64,000 bases of DNA. Source: Citrobacter sp. wls619. GTDB taxonomy: Bacteria > Pseudomonadota > Gammaproteobacteria > Enterobacterales > Enterobacteriaceae. Where the stretch lies: positions 25,475 through 89,474 of the forward strand of contig NZ_SZXJ01000060.1 in the NCBI RefSeq assembly GCF_005281345.1, in the 5' to 3' direction. This document shows positions 56,083 through 64,000 of the stretch, one piece after another. Positions within the stretch are counted from its first letter, which is position 1. Each line of letters begins with the position of its first letter. The notes under the pieces are model-generated. The model ran no database searches. It was not told the DNA's origin and saw only the letters and a program-made list of their open reading frames with translations. Position numbers and translations under genes: made by a program.

Positions 56083-57417
56083 TTAATGTTTCTGCCACTG
56101 CTGGTATTCGCGCTTAAGTCTTTGCGGAGCGGTTTCCGGCATCATCAACAAACCAATAATTGAGATAACGCCAAGTACAATCACATAGGTTGCAAGTCCA
56201 TAGTAATGTCCACCTGTTACTTGCAGAATTTTTACTGCTACTAAGCCAAGAATCCCACTGCCTATTAGCGACCCCAGTTGCCAAATTAATGCTATTCCGC
56301 TACAGCGAATATGAGTTGGGAAAAGCTCTGGGAAATATGAAGCCTGAGGTGCATAGCACATACTATGCCCAATACTCAGCACCATGATCATTACTATTTG
56401 TGTAAGCCAAAAACTATCCTGATTAATCGCAAGGAAGAAAGGAATAATCATAACGACCTGCAGCAACGCACCGATAATATAGACTGGTTTACGTCCAATT
56501 TTATCGCATAGCGACCCCATCAACGGTATTGCAATGATTTCTAATATCACCGCAACGATCATTGTCTCCATCAAGATATTAGCATCAAGATTATTTGCCT
56601 TACCGTAAGCCAAAACAATCACGGTGAACATTGCAAATGTGCAAGCTTCAATCAGTTTCGCACAGACTCCCTTGACAACAATGCCAGGGAAATCACGGAT
56701 AACTTCAACGAGTGGACGTGATTCTTCTGCTTTTGTCTCCCTAATCTGAGCAAAGACAGGTGACTCATCAATTTTTAAGCGGATAAACAGCCCAACAATA
56801 ACCAGTAACAGACTCAACAGGAACGGTATACGCCACCCGTAATCCATCATTGCCTCTGGAGAAAGTGTGGCATTTAACAACGCAAAGAGTGCTAACGGCA
56901 GAAGGAAACCAACCGGGGCACCGATTTGAACCCAACTGGAAAAAAATCCACGATGCTTGGGTTCAGAATATTCAGCCGTCATCAGTACTGCGCCGGCTTG
57001 CTCTCCTCCGACCCCAAATCCCTGTAATACACGAATAAAAATAAGTAAAGCTGGAGCCCAGACGCCTATTTTCTCATATGTAGGTAATAACCCGATACAG
57101 AACGTCCCCAAACCAACAATTAAGATGGTAATAACCAGTGCTTTTTTACGCCCAACCTTATCGCCAATATGACCAAAGACAATTCCTCCTAATGGTCTAG
57201 CGAGAAAACCAACAGCATAGGTTGCAAAAGCAGCGAGAGTACTTATTAACGGATCTTCACTTGGGAAAAATAAATGACCAAAAAAGAGTACAGCTGCTGT
57301 CCCGTATGCAAAAAAATCATAATACTCAGCAGCAGTACCAATTGCGGATGCTGAAGCTACTCGACGAATAATGGGCTTATTATCTACGTTATTTTTAATA
57401 TCGACTGAACTAACCAT
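56083..57417 (-). CDS. ydfJ: MFS (metabolite:H+ symporter) transporter YdfJ, intact
   Basis: 444 residues with 12 helices. MHS-family signatures: AEYYDFFAYGTAAVLFF, GDKVGRKKALV and LQGFGVGGEQAGAVLMTAEY. In K-12 ydfJ is broken by the Qin prophage; here it is complete, with no prophage between it and rspA. Substrate probably a sugar acid related to the RspA/YdfI reactions (inference). Confidence 0.93.
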   Translation of the reverse strand: MVSSVDIKNNVDNKPIIRRVASASAIGTAAEYYDFFAYGTAAVLFFGHLFFPSEDPLISTLAAFATYAVGFLARPLGGIVFGHIGDKVGRKKALVITILIVGLGTFCIGLLPTYEKIGVWAPALLIFIRVLQGFGVGGEQAGAVLMTAEYSEPKHRGFFSSWVQIGAPVGFLLPLALFALLNATLSPEAMMDYGWRIPFLLSLLLVIVGLFIRLKIDESPVFAQIRETKAEESRPLVEVIRDFPGIVVKGVCAKLIEACTFAMFTVIVLAYGKANNLDANILMETMIVAVILEIIAIPLMGSLCDKIGRKPVYIIGALLQVVMIIPFFLAINQDSFWLTQIVMIMVLSIGHSMCYAPQASYFPELFPTHIRCSGIALIWQLGSLIGSGILGLVAVKILQVTGGHYYGLATYVIVLGVISIIGLLMMPETAPQRLKREYQQWQKH

Positions 57418-57477
57418 AAGTTTAACCTTCTGTAGGGTATTGGGTTAATCAACATCTTTCGTACGTAAAATTTACAC

Positions 57478-58692
57478 TTACCAGTTCCACAGCGTGCCAT
57501 CTTCAAGACGGGCGACCGGCAGATATGCGGGATCGTACGGATATTTCGCTGCAAGTTTTTCGTCAAACTCAATACCGAGACCAGGTTTGTCTCCTGGGTG
57601 CATATAGCCGTTATCAAAGGTCCAGTTATGCGGGAACACTTCCAACATCTGTTCTGAGTAACCCATATATTCCTGCACCCCGAAGTTTGGTACCCACAGA
57701 TCGAAATGCAGCGCAGCGGCCATGCAGACTGGCGACAAATCGGAAGGTCCATGAGAACCCGTGCGTACCTGATAAAGTGAAGCAAAATCAGCAATACGAC
57801 GCATACCGGTGATACCGCCTGCATGGGTAATAGTGGTGCGGATATAGTCAATCAGCTGTTCTTCAATAAGCTGCTTGCAGTCCCAGATACTGTTGAAGAC
57901 TTCCCCTACGGCAATCGGCGTGACCGTATGCTGGCGGATCAGGCGGAAGCACGCCTGGTTTTCAGCTGGGGTTGGGTCTTCCATCCAAAATAAACGGTAT
58001 TGTTCAATGCTCTTGCCAAAACGGGCCGCTTCAATTGGCGTCAGGCGGTGATGCATGTCATGCAGAAGATGTTCATCAAAACCAAATTTGTTGCGAACGG
58101 CTTCAAACAATTTCGGTGTGAAATCGAGATATTTCTCCGTCGACCACAGTTGTTCTTCCGGCCACTGGCCTTTGGTCGCAGGTTCGTAGGCCAGACCTTT
58201 ACCTTTAGACATACCGTAGGTGGTCTTCATTCCCGGTACACCACACTGCACACGGATCGCTTTAAACCCCATCTCTTTATGACGCGCGTAATCCTCCAGC
58301 ACATCATCAATGGAATGACCCGTTGTGTGACAATACACCATGACACCTTCGCGTGATGCGCCACCCAGCAACTGGTACAACGGCATATTCGCCGCCTTCG
58401 CTTTGATATCCCACAGGGCCATATCCACCGCAGAAATCGCCGACATCGTTACCGGGCCGCGACGCCAGTAAGCCCCCTTGTAGAAAAACTGCCAGATATC
58501 CTCAATTCGATGCGCATCACGCCCAATTAGCTGTGGACACACATGATCTTTCAGGTAGGACGCCACGGATAATTCACGCCCGTTCAGCGTGGCATCCCCT
58601 AATCCAGTGATCCCATCGTCTGTCGTGATTTTCAGCGTGACAAAATTACGCCCTGGACAGGTAACAAAAACTTCAGCCCCGACAATCTTCAT
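57478..58692 (-). CDS. rspA: Enolase-superfamily dehydratase RspA
   Basis: 404 residues, same length and motifs as E. coli Rsp[58 protein letters not shown] and the Glu in [11 protein letters not shown]. Family members dehydrate D-mannonate or D-gluconate to 2-keto-3-deoxygluconate. rspB, adjacent to rspA in K-12, is missing; ydfJ follows after 60 bp. Confidence 0.94.
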   Translation of the reverse strand: MKIVGAEVFVTCPGRNFVTLKITTDDGITGLGDATLNGRELSVASYLKDHVCPQLIGRDAHRIEDIWQFFYKGAYWRRGPVTMSAISAVDMALWDIKAKAANMPLYQLLGGASREGVMVYCHTTGHSIDDVLEDYARHKEMGFKAIRVQCGVPGMKTTYGMSKGKGLAYEPATKGQWPEEQLWSTEKYLDFTPKLFEAVRNKFGFDEHLLHDMHHRLTPIEAARFGKSIEQYRLFWMEDPTPAENQACFRLIRQHTVTPIAVGEVFNSIWDCKQLIEEQLIDYIRTTITHAGGITGMRRIADFASLYQVRTGSHGPSDLSPVCMAAALHFDLWVPNFGVQEYMGYSEQMLEVFPHNWTFDNGYMHPGDKPGLGIEFDEKLAAKYPYDPAYLPVARLEDGTLWNW

Positions 58693-58750
58693 TTTTTAAT
58701 CCTTACATCTCTTCTTGTGATGCAGGAAATTTACCCAACTGAGCCACTAC

Positions 58751-58762
58751 CATACAAGTATG
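58751..58762. promoter_or_regulatory. Palindrome upstream of rspA
   Basis: CATAC-AA-GTATG, 5-2-5, about 60 bp before the rspA start. A GntR-type operator (RspR) is possible; no experimental consensus known to me supports it. Confidence 0.35.
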
Positions 58763-58799
58763 AAGATCAAAAAAACGCTCACTGATCACAAAAAAGGCG

Positions 58800-59126
58800 C
58801 TATGCGCGCCCCCATCCAGCCACGATGATCAACATCCCACACAGTGCCACTAACGCGCCGGACCAGTCGTACAGACTCAGTTTTACGCCATCGACAATGC
58901 GTAACCAGAGCAATGCAGTCACCACATAGACACCACCATATGCGGCATATACCCGCCCACTCGCCGCCGGATGTAGCGTCAGCAACCAGACGAACAGCGC
59001 TAATGATACCCCAGCGGGAACCAGCAACCAGACCGTCGCTCCACGCTTAAGCCAGAGCCAGGGTAAAAAGCAGCCAATGATTTCGCATAACGCGGTGACG
59101 AAGAAAAGTAATGTTGTCTTAAGCAT
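58800..59126 (-). CDS. ynfA: UPF0060 membrane protein YnfA
   Basis: 108 residues with four membrane helices ([20 protein letters not shown] at the start). SMR-like small multidrug exporter family; conserved [20 protein letters not shown]. Same length as E. coli YnfA. Confidence 0.95.
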   Translation of the reverse strand: MLKTTLLFFVTALCEIIGCFLPWLWLKRGATVWLLVPAGVSLALFVWLLTLHPAASGRVYAAYGGVYVVTALLWLRIVDGVKLSLYDWSGALVALCGMLIIVAGWGRA

Positions 59127-59280
59127 TGAAGTTATTCAGTTACCTTCGGTTTAACCATGATACGACAGAATATGTCCAACGTATCCATATGCGCCCAGTG
59201 GGTATGCCCTCGCGCAGGAATAGTGTAGAATTTAACCCTGTTTTATCGTTTTTTTCCCTTTCTCATTAAAGGAATTCGCT

Positions 59281-59622
59281 ATGAAAATTACACTGACCAA
59301 ACGCCTGTGCCTGACGGCGATGCTGACGCTGGCGGCGGCTGTGTACACCTCTTCCGCATTTGCTGAAACCAGTAAACTGGTCATAGAGTCCGGGGACAGT
59401 GCGCAAAGTCGTCAACAGGCCGCAATGGAAAAGGAACAATGGAACGATACGCGTCAGTTGCGTCAGAAAGTCAACAAGCGTACAGAGAAAGAGTGGGACA
59501 AAGCCGACGCTGCTTTTGATAGCCGTGATAAATGCGAACAAAGCGCGAACCTGAATGCGTACTGGGAGCCTAACACCCTGCGTTGTCTCGATCGCCGCAC
59601 TGGCCGCACCGTTGCCCCATAA
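59281..59622 (+). CDS. ynfB: Periplasmic DUF1283 protein YnfB
   Basis: 113 residues with a cleavable signal peptide ([20 protein letters not shown]...AFA). The mature part is charged ([20 protein letters not shown]) with a Cys pair (CEQSAN, LRCLDR). AAAGGA precedes the ATG. Matches E. coli YnfB; function unknown. speG follows after 37 bp. Confidence 0.94.
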   Translation: MKITLTKRLCLTAMLTLAAAVYTSSAFAETSKLVIESGDSAQSRQQAAMEKEQWNDTRQLRQKVNKRTEKEWDKADAAFDSRDKCEQSANLNAYWEPNTLRCLDRRTGRTVAP

Positions 59623-59659
59623 TCATTGTGCTCACCAGAAGATATTGAAAGGATACGAT

Positions 59660-60220
59660 ATGGCAAGCGCCCTCAGTGTAAAGTTGCGCCCGCTGGAGCG
59701 TGAAGATTTACGTTTCGTCCATCAGCTTGATAACAACGCCAGCGTCATGCGCTACTGGTTTGAAGAACCTTACGAAGCGTTTGTTGAGCTGTCAGACCTG
59801 TATGACAAACACATTCACGACCAAAGTGAACGCCGTTTTGTGGTCGAGTGTGACGGTGAGAAAGCCGGGCTGGTGGAGCTGGTTGAAATAAACCATGTGC
59901 ACCGCCGGGCTGAATTTCAGATCATCATTTCCCCGGATTACCAGGGCAAAGGTCTGGCAACACGCGCGGCAAAGCTGGCGATGGATTACGGTTTTACCGT
60001 GCTTAATTTATATAAGCTGTATCTGATCGTTGATAAAGAGAACGAAAAAGCAATTCACATCTACCGCAAACTTGGCTTTATGGTGGAAGGTGAACTGATT
60101 CATGAGTTCTTTATTAACGGCCAATACCGTAACACCATTCGCATGTGTATCTTCCAACAGCAATATCTGGCCGACCACAAAACACCGGGTTCCAACCTGT
60201 TACAACCTACCGCTCAGTAA
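59660..60220 (+). CDS. speG: Spermidine N1-acetyltransferase
   Basis: 186 residues from [17 protein letters not shown], the E. coli SpeG length. GNAT motif A is [19 protein letters not shown] (about 93-111); the segment [20 protein letters not shown] is the polyamine-binding allosteric region. It acetylates spermidine and spermine, preventing toxicity in cold or stationary phase. AAAGGA lies 8 nt upstream. Confidence 0.96.
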   Translation: MASALSVKLRPLEREDLRFVHQLDNNASVMRYWFEEPYEAFVELSDLYDKHIHDQSERRFVVECDGEKAGLVELVEINHVHRRAEFQIIISPDYQGKGLATRAAKLAMDYGFTVLNLYKLYLIVDKENEKAIHIYRKLGFMVEGELIHEFFINGQYRNTIRMCIFQQQYLADHKTPGSNLLQPTAQ

Positions 60221-60226
60221 AAACGG

Positions 60227-60937
60227 TTAGTAGTAATCAATGGTGTTTTCAATCGAGTAATGATGCTCAACTGCCGGCTTTACGCTTTCGTCAACGATAA
60301 CCAGCTGGCAGTTGACCGGATTAGCATACGAATCATACTCACAGGTTTGTTTGACGTTACCTAAAGGGCGATCGTTCAGCATGCTTACTGCCGTGTAATC
60401 CAGTTTTTTCAATGGATCGGCTGACGGTTTAGCCTCAACCTGCAGCGTATTGTCCTTACTGATGGTGGTTTTGCCGAGCGGGTAGCCTTCCGCGTCATAC
60501 CGGTACTGCACTTTCATCTCTTTTCCCGTGGCGGACACAATAAAACCGTTATCGTCGGTATCCCACACTACGCCCGCCGAAGGCAGTTCTGCCAGTTGGC
60601 ATTTCCCCTGTAAACGGATCCGTTTTTCCAGCGTTTCGGCATCCCGATAGAAGTTCGCATCCAGCACTAATGCCATACCCGTATTGTTTTCGACATCATG
60701 CAATTCCAGCGTATCAAAACAGCCTTCCTGCGAGAGCGTACCTGTAACGCGCTTAGTCACTTCGCCTTTGTCATTAAGCAGTGTCTGACTAAAATCTTTC
60801 ACCGGGCCGCGTAGCGGATCAAAATCAAACTCATTGGAGAAGCTGGCCATTTCCGGCGTAAAGGACACCAGCCCTTTGGCGTTATCACACCCAACCAACA
60901 CGATACACAGGAAACCTAACAGGGTCTGTTTCTTCAC
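60227..60937 (-). CDS. ynfC: Lipoprotein YnfC
   Basis: 236 residues if started at the GTG at 60937 (VKKQTLLGFLCIVLVGCDN), which gives the same length and lipobox position (Cys17) as E. coli YnfC. An ATG 12 codons upstream (60973) is an alternative start. The mature body (SFTPEMASFSNEFDFDPLRG...) is close to E. coli. DUF1131 family; function unknown. Converges on speG with a 6-bp gap. Confidence 0.9.
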   Translation of the reverse strand: MKKQTLLGFLCIVLVGCDNAKGLVSFTPEMASFSNEFDFDPLRGPVKDFSQTLLNDKGEVTKRVTGTLSQEGCFDTLELHDVENNTGMALVLDANFYRDAETLEKRIRLQGKCQLAELPSAGVVWDTDDNGFIVSATGKEMKVQYRYDAEGYPLGKTTISKDNTLQVEAKPSADPLKKLDYTAVSMLNDRPLGNVKQTCEYDSYANPVNCQLVIVDESVKPAVEHHYSIENTIDYY

Positions 60938-61043
60938 ATTTTTCACCGGGATAAGAAGATAATTCTCAATCATATTAGCAAATACAGTTATTTACACCAG
61001 AAATGCTAATCTTAGTTTATGTCGATCACGAAAGGAGTTGATG

Positions 61044-61349
61044 ATGAAATACATAGCAGGAATTGCCGCGAGCTTATTATTGGTCGCTTCCCCGCAGATC
61101 CTGGCGGCACCCGCGTCCTGTGAGCGCGTGAAGAGTGATATCGAACAGCGCATTATGAATAATGGTGTCGCGGAATCCAGTTTCACGCTGAATATTGTTC
61201 CTAATGACCAGGCCGATCAGCCTGATTCACTGGTGGTCGGTCATTGTGCCAATGATACGCACAAGATCCTCTATACCCGAACCCACAGCGGTAACGCGCC
61301 CGCAAACAGTAGCCCTTCTCAGGACGGCCACGTGGCTGAACCGCAATAA
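61044..61349 (+). CDS. ynfD: Periplasmic DUF1161 protein YnfD
   Basis: 101 residues from MKYIAGIAASLLLVAS with a signal peptide ending LAAPASCERV. Conserved two-cysteine core (ASCERVKSDIEQRIMNNGV and VVGHCANDTHKILYTR). AAAGGAG upstream suits this ATG rather than the two ATGs just before it. Function unknown. Confidence 0.93.
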   Translation: MKYIAGIAASLLLVASPQILAAPASCERVKSDIEQRIMNNGVAESSFTLNIVPNDQADQPDSLVVGHCANDTHKILYTRTHSGNAPANSSPSQDGHVAEPQ

Positions 61350-61356
61350 ATTTTTA

Positions 61357-61374
61357 CCCTCCGTTCGCGGAGGG
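61357..61374 (+). terminator. Hairpin with UUCG tetraloop after ynfD
   Basis: Stem CCCTCCG/CGGAGGG closing a TTCG loop, 7 nt after the stop. The loop is exceptionally stable, but no U tract follows. Confidence 0.55.
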
Positions 61375-61384
61375 TCACTCCTGT

Positions 61385-61398
61385 TTGATATGCATTAA
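61385..61398 (+). promoter_or_regulatory. FNR box of the ynf reductase operon
   Basis: TTGAT-ATGC-ATTAA, one mismatch to the FNR consensus. With a -10 TAGACT at 61420-61425 and a start near 61433, it sits at -41.5, the class II activating position. Confidence 0.75.
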
Positions 61399-61405
61399 TA
61401 AGATT

Positions 61406-61421
61406 TACCTATAAATAGGTA
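61406..61421. promoter_or_regulatory. Perfect 7-2-7 NarL/NarP site
   Basis: TACCTAT-AA-ATAGGTA: both heptamers match TACYYMT in full and are inverted with 2-bp spacing. It overlaps the -10 element and lies just downstream of the FNR box, the expected place for nitrate repression of an alternative respiratory reductase. Confidence 0.8.
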
Positions 61422-61499
61422 GACTCAACTTCATTGTTAGCAAGCTAGTTATTTCGTTATAAAACAATATATATAACGACAATTACAATGGAGTGGGTT

Positions 61500-63926
61500 A
61501 TGTCTGAAGATGAGCAATATGGAGGTATTAGCCGCAGGACGTTAGTGAAATCCTCGGCTATAGGTTCACTGGCACTTGCTGCCGGAGGCCTGTCACTACC
61601 CTTTGGTATTCGTGCCGCTGCTGCTGCCGTACAGCAATCAGTGCAACCTGTTGAAGATAAAGCTGTCTGGAGTTCCTGTACGGTTAACTGCGGCAGCCGT
61701 TGCCTTTTACGTCTGCATGTGAAAGATGATGCAGTCTACTGGGTTGAATCTGATACGACCGGCGATGATATCTACGGTAATCACCAGGTTCGCGCCTGCT
61801 TGCGCGGTCGTTCGATTCGCCGTCGTATGAACCACCCTGACCGCCTCAAATACCCGATGAAACGCGTTGGTAAACGCGGTGAAGGTAAATTTGAGCGTAT
61901 CAGTTGGGATGAAGCGCTGGATACCGTTGCCGGAAACCTGAAGCGTATTTTGCATGATTACGGTAATGAAGCCGTTCACGTTCTTTACGGTACCGGTGTG
62001 GATGGCGGTAATATCACGAACTCCAACGTCCCCTACCGTTTGATGAATTCCTGTGGCGGCTATCTAAGCCGTTACGGGAGTTACAGCACCGCACAAATCA
62101 GCGCCGCCATGGGATATATGTTCGGTGCTAACGACGGTAACAGCCCCGACGATATCGCCAACACAAAGCTGGTTGTGATGTTTGGTAATAACCCAGCCGA
62201 AACGCGTATGAGCGGCGGTGGCGTAACCTGGTATGTCGAGCAGGCGCGTGAGCGGTCAAATGCCAGAATGATCGTTATCGATCCACGCTACAATGACACC
62301 GCCGCAGGTCGTGAAGATGAATGGCTGCCTATTCGCCCAGGGACGGATGCTGCACTGGCCGCCGCAATCGGCTGGGTGCTGATCACAGAAGATCTGATTG
62401 ATAAACCTTTCCTTGATAAATACTGCGTCGGCTACGATGAAACCACTCTCCCCGCCAGCGCACCGCGTAATGCGCACTACAAGGCCTATATATTAGGTGA
62501 CGGCCCGGACGGAATTGCCAAAACCCCGCAATGGGCATCTCAGATTACCAGCATCCCCGCAGACAAAATCATCCAGTTAGCGCGTGAAATCGGTTCGGCA
62601 AAACCGGCTTACATCTGTCAGGGCTGGGGACCGCAACGCCATTCCAACGGTGAACAGACAGCCCGAGCAATCACCATGCTCTCTGTTTTAACAGGAAACG
62701 TGGGAATTAACGGCGGTAACTCCGGTATGCGTGAAGGAACCTGGGATCTGGGCGTTGAATGGTTCTCCATGTTAGAGAATCCGGTCAAAACACAGATATC
62801 GGTGTTCACCTGGACGGATGCTATCGATCATGGCGCAGAAATGACAGCCACCCGCGACGGTGTACGCGGCAAAGATAAACTGGATGTGCCTATCAAGTTT
62901 ATCTGGTGCTATGCCAGCAATACGCTCATCAACCAGCATGGCAATATTGCTCATACTCATGACGTTTTACAGGATGACAGTAAGTGCGAAATGATTGTCG
63001 GCATTGAGCACTTTATGACCGCATCGGCGAAGTACTGCGACATCCTGCTGCCGGATCTGATGCCTACTGAACAAGAAGACCTCATTTCACATGAGTCCGC
63101 CGGGAATATGGGCTATGTGATCCTCGGACAGCCCGCTACCTCACCTAAATTTGAACGAAAACCCATCTACTGGATGTTAAGTGAAGTCGCGAAACGCCTG
63201 GGCCCGGACGTCTATCAAAAATTCACGGAAGGCCGCACCCAGCACGAGTGGGTGAAATATCTGCATGCCAAAACCAAAGAACGTAACCCGGAAATGCCGG
63301 ATTACGAAGAGATGAAAACAACCGGTATTTTCAAGAAAAAATGCCCGGAAGAACACTATGTCGCCTTCCGTTCATTCCGCGAAGATCCTGCGGCAAACCC
63401 ATTGAAAACGCCATCAGGGAAAATTGAGATTTACTCTGAAAGGCTGGCCACCATTGCCGAGACATGGGAACTCAAGCAAGACGAGATTGTGCATCCGCTA
63501 CCGGCTTATGCGCCAGGCTTTGACGGCTGGGACGACCCCAAACGCAAAACGTATCCGCTACAGCTCACCGGATTCCACTATAAGGCGCGAACTCACTCAA
63601 GCTACGGCAACATTGATGTTTTACAACAGGCATGCCCACAGGAAATCTGGATTAACCCCGTCGATGCTCGTTCACGTGGCATTCATCACGGCGATACGGT
63701 GCGGGTGTTTAACAGCAATGGTCAGATGCTGATCGCCGCGAAAGTCACACCGCGTATTTTGCCCGGCGTGACAGCCATCGGCCAAGGCGCATGGCTCAAT
63801 GCTGATATGTTTGGTGACCAGATCGATCACGGTGGCTCTATCAACATTCTCACGTCACATCGTCCTTCTCCGTTAGCGAAGGGGAATCCATCCCACAGTA
63901 ATCTCGTTCAGGTTGAAAAGGCGTAA
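61500..63926 (+). CDS. ynfF: DMSO/selenate reductase catalytic subunit, YnfE/YnfF hybrid
   Basis: 808 residues from MSEDEQYGGISRRTLV (GGAG 7 nt upstream). Tat signal with RR at 12-13; [4Fe-4S] cysteines at about 60, 64, 68 and 100; the molybdenum-ligand serine region YGSYSTAQIS. The body (from about residue 52) matches E. coli YnfF: AVWSSCTVNCGSRCLLRL, HVLYGTGVDGGNI, VPYRLMNSCGG. The first 46 residues match YnfE (ISRRTLVKSSAIGSLALAAG, AAAAVQQ). Only one such gene is present, where E. coli has ynfE and ynfF in tandem. Periplasmic, bis-MGD-dependent reduction of selenate or S-/N-oxides under anaerobiosis. Confidence 0.93.
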   Translation: MSEDEQYGGISRRTLVKSSAIGSLALAAGGLSLPFGIRAAAAAVQQSVQPVEDKAVWSSCTVNCGSRCLLRLHVKDDAVYWVESDTTGDDIYGNHQVRACLRGRSIRRRMNHPDRLKYPMKRVGKRGEGKFERISWDEALDTVAGNLKRILHDYGNEAVHVLYGTGVDGGNITNSNVPYRLMNSCGGYLSRYGSYSTAQISAAMGYMFGANDGNSPDDIANTKLVVMFGNNPAETRMSGGGVTWYVEQARERSNARMIVIDPRYNDTAAGREDEWLPIRPGTDAALAAAIGWVLITEDLIDKPFLDKYCVGYDETTLPASAPRNAHYKAYILGDGPDGIAKTPQWASQITSIPADKIIQLAREIGSAKPAYICQGWGPQRHSNGEQTARAITMLSVLTGNVGINGGNSGMREGTWDLGVEWFSMLENPVKTQISVFTWTDAIDHGAEMTATRDGVRGKDKLDVPIKFIWCYASNTLINQHGNIAHTHDVLQDDSKCEMIVGIEHFMTASAKYCDILLPDLMPTEQEDLISHESAGNMGYVILGQPATSPKFERKPIYWMLSEVAKRLGPDVYQKFTEGRTQHEWVKYLHAKTKERNPEMPDYEEMKTTGIFKKKCPEEHYVAFRSFREDPAANPLKTPSGKIEIYSERLATIAETWELKQDEIVHPLPAYAPGFDGWDDPKRKTYPLQLTGFHYKARTHSSYGNIDVLQQACPQEIWINPVDARSRGIHHGDTVRVFNSNGQMLIAAKVTPRILPGVTAIGQGAWLNADMFGDQIDHGGSINILTSHRPSPLAKGNPSHSNLVQVEKA

Positions 63927-63936
63927 GGTGTAACCC

Positions 63937-64000
63937 ATGACGACTCAATACGGATTTTTTATCGACTCCGCCCGTTGCACCGGTTGCAAAACTTGCGAAC
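63937..64000 (+). CDS. ynfG: Iron-sulfur subunit YnfG, 5' part
   Basis: The first 21 codons (MTTQYGFFIDSARCTGCKTCE) of the DmsB-like electron-transfer subunit; the window ends here. The CxxCxxxC start of the first ferredoxin-type cluster motif is visible. It follows the catalytic gene by 10 bp, as in the E. coli ynfEFGH operon. Confidence 0.93.
   Translation, partial: MTTQYGFFIDSARCTGCKTCE

Noticed and set aside
58693..58799. CRP site before rspA (TGTGATCAGTGAGC)
   Set aside because: Only the left half-site matches; the right half is too poor to report as a feature.

Overview
The window is a stretch of enterobacterial chromosome. Its backbone follows, in order, the E. coli K-12 segment tam - yneE - uxaB - yneG - glsB - sad - yneJ - sotB - marC/marRAB - eamA - ydeE - mgtS/mgrR - dgcZ - dcp - ydfG - rspR - ydfZ - ydfI - ydfJ - rspA - ynfA - ynfB - speG - ynfC - ynfD - ynfF - ynfG. 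Protein similarity to E. coli is high but not identical, and several loci differ, so a close relative is likely. Citrobacter is my best guess, from gene content only.

Left arm (1-14300), accessory: a type I secretion ABC transporter (partial) and its likely substrate, a 1774-residue RTX protein with an animal-type haem peroxidase domain. Next come a FadL-family outer-membrane channel, an IprA-like regulator, an OmpA-like barrel, a lipoprotein, a periplasmic alkylsulfatase of the YjcS family, a second lipoprotein and an AT-rich glycosyltransferase-like gene of the capsule (KpsS/LipB) type. This arm is rich in envelope and exported proteins.

Middle (14300-43200): backbone genes interrupted by lineage-specific insertions. 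These are a GFA-domain protein, a GNAT acetyltransferase where K-12 has yneF, and a chemoreceptor between glsB and sad. A divergent acid-sugar catabolic cluster (DeoR regulator, PdxA2, DUF1537 kinase | iron alcohol dehydrogenase, DapA-like aldolase, 2-hydroxyacid dehydrogenase, MFS transporter) sits where K-12 has yneK. A complete urea ABC transporter (urtABCDE) lies between ydeE and mgtS. The urt operon has a well-matched sigma-54 promoter and an NtrC-like site 150 bp upstream, which ties it to nitrogen limitation.

Right of that (43500-50300): the PhoP-linked pair mgtS (31 residues) and mgrR sRNA, the zinc-sensing diguanylate cyclase dgcZ, then an AT-rich insertion replacing ydeI-ydeJ. The insertion carries an unrecognised 122-residue gene, a truncated reverse-strand ORF, and a two-gene dynamin-like GTPase operon related to LeoABC of enterotoxigenic E. 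coli, here with LeoB and LeoC apparently fused.

Right arm (50300-64000): dcp, ydfG, rspR, ydfZ, ydfI, an intact ydfJ, rspA without rspB, ynfA, ynfB, speG, ynfC, ynfD and the start of the anaerobic DMSO/selenate reductase operon. Its catalytic subunit looks like a YnfE/YnfF hybrid, and its promoter carries an FNR box plus a perfect 7-2-7 NarL/NarP site.
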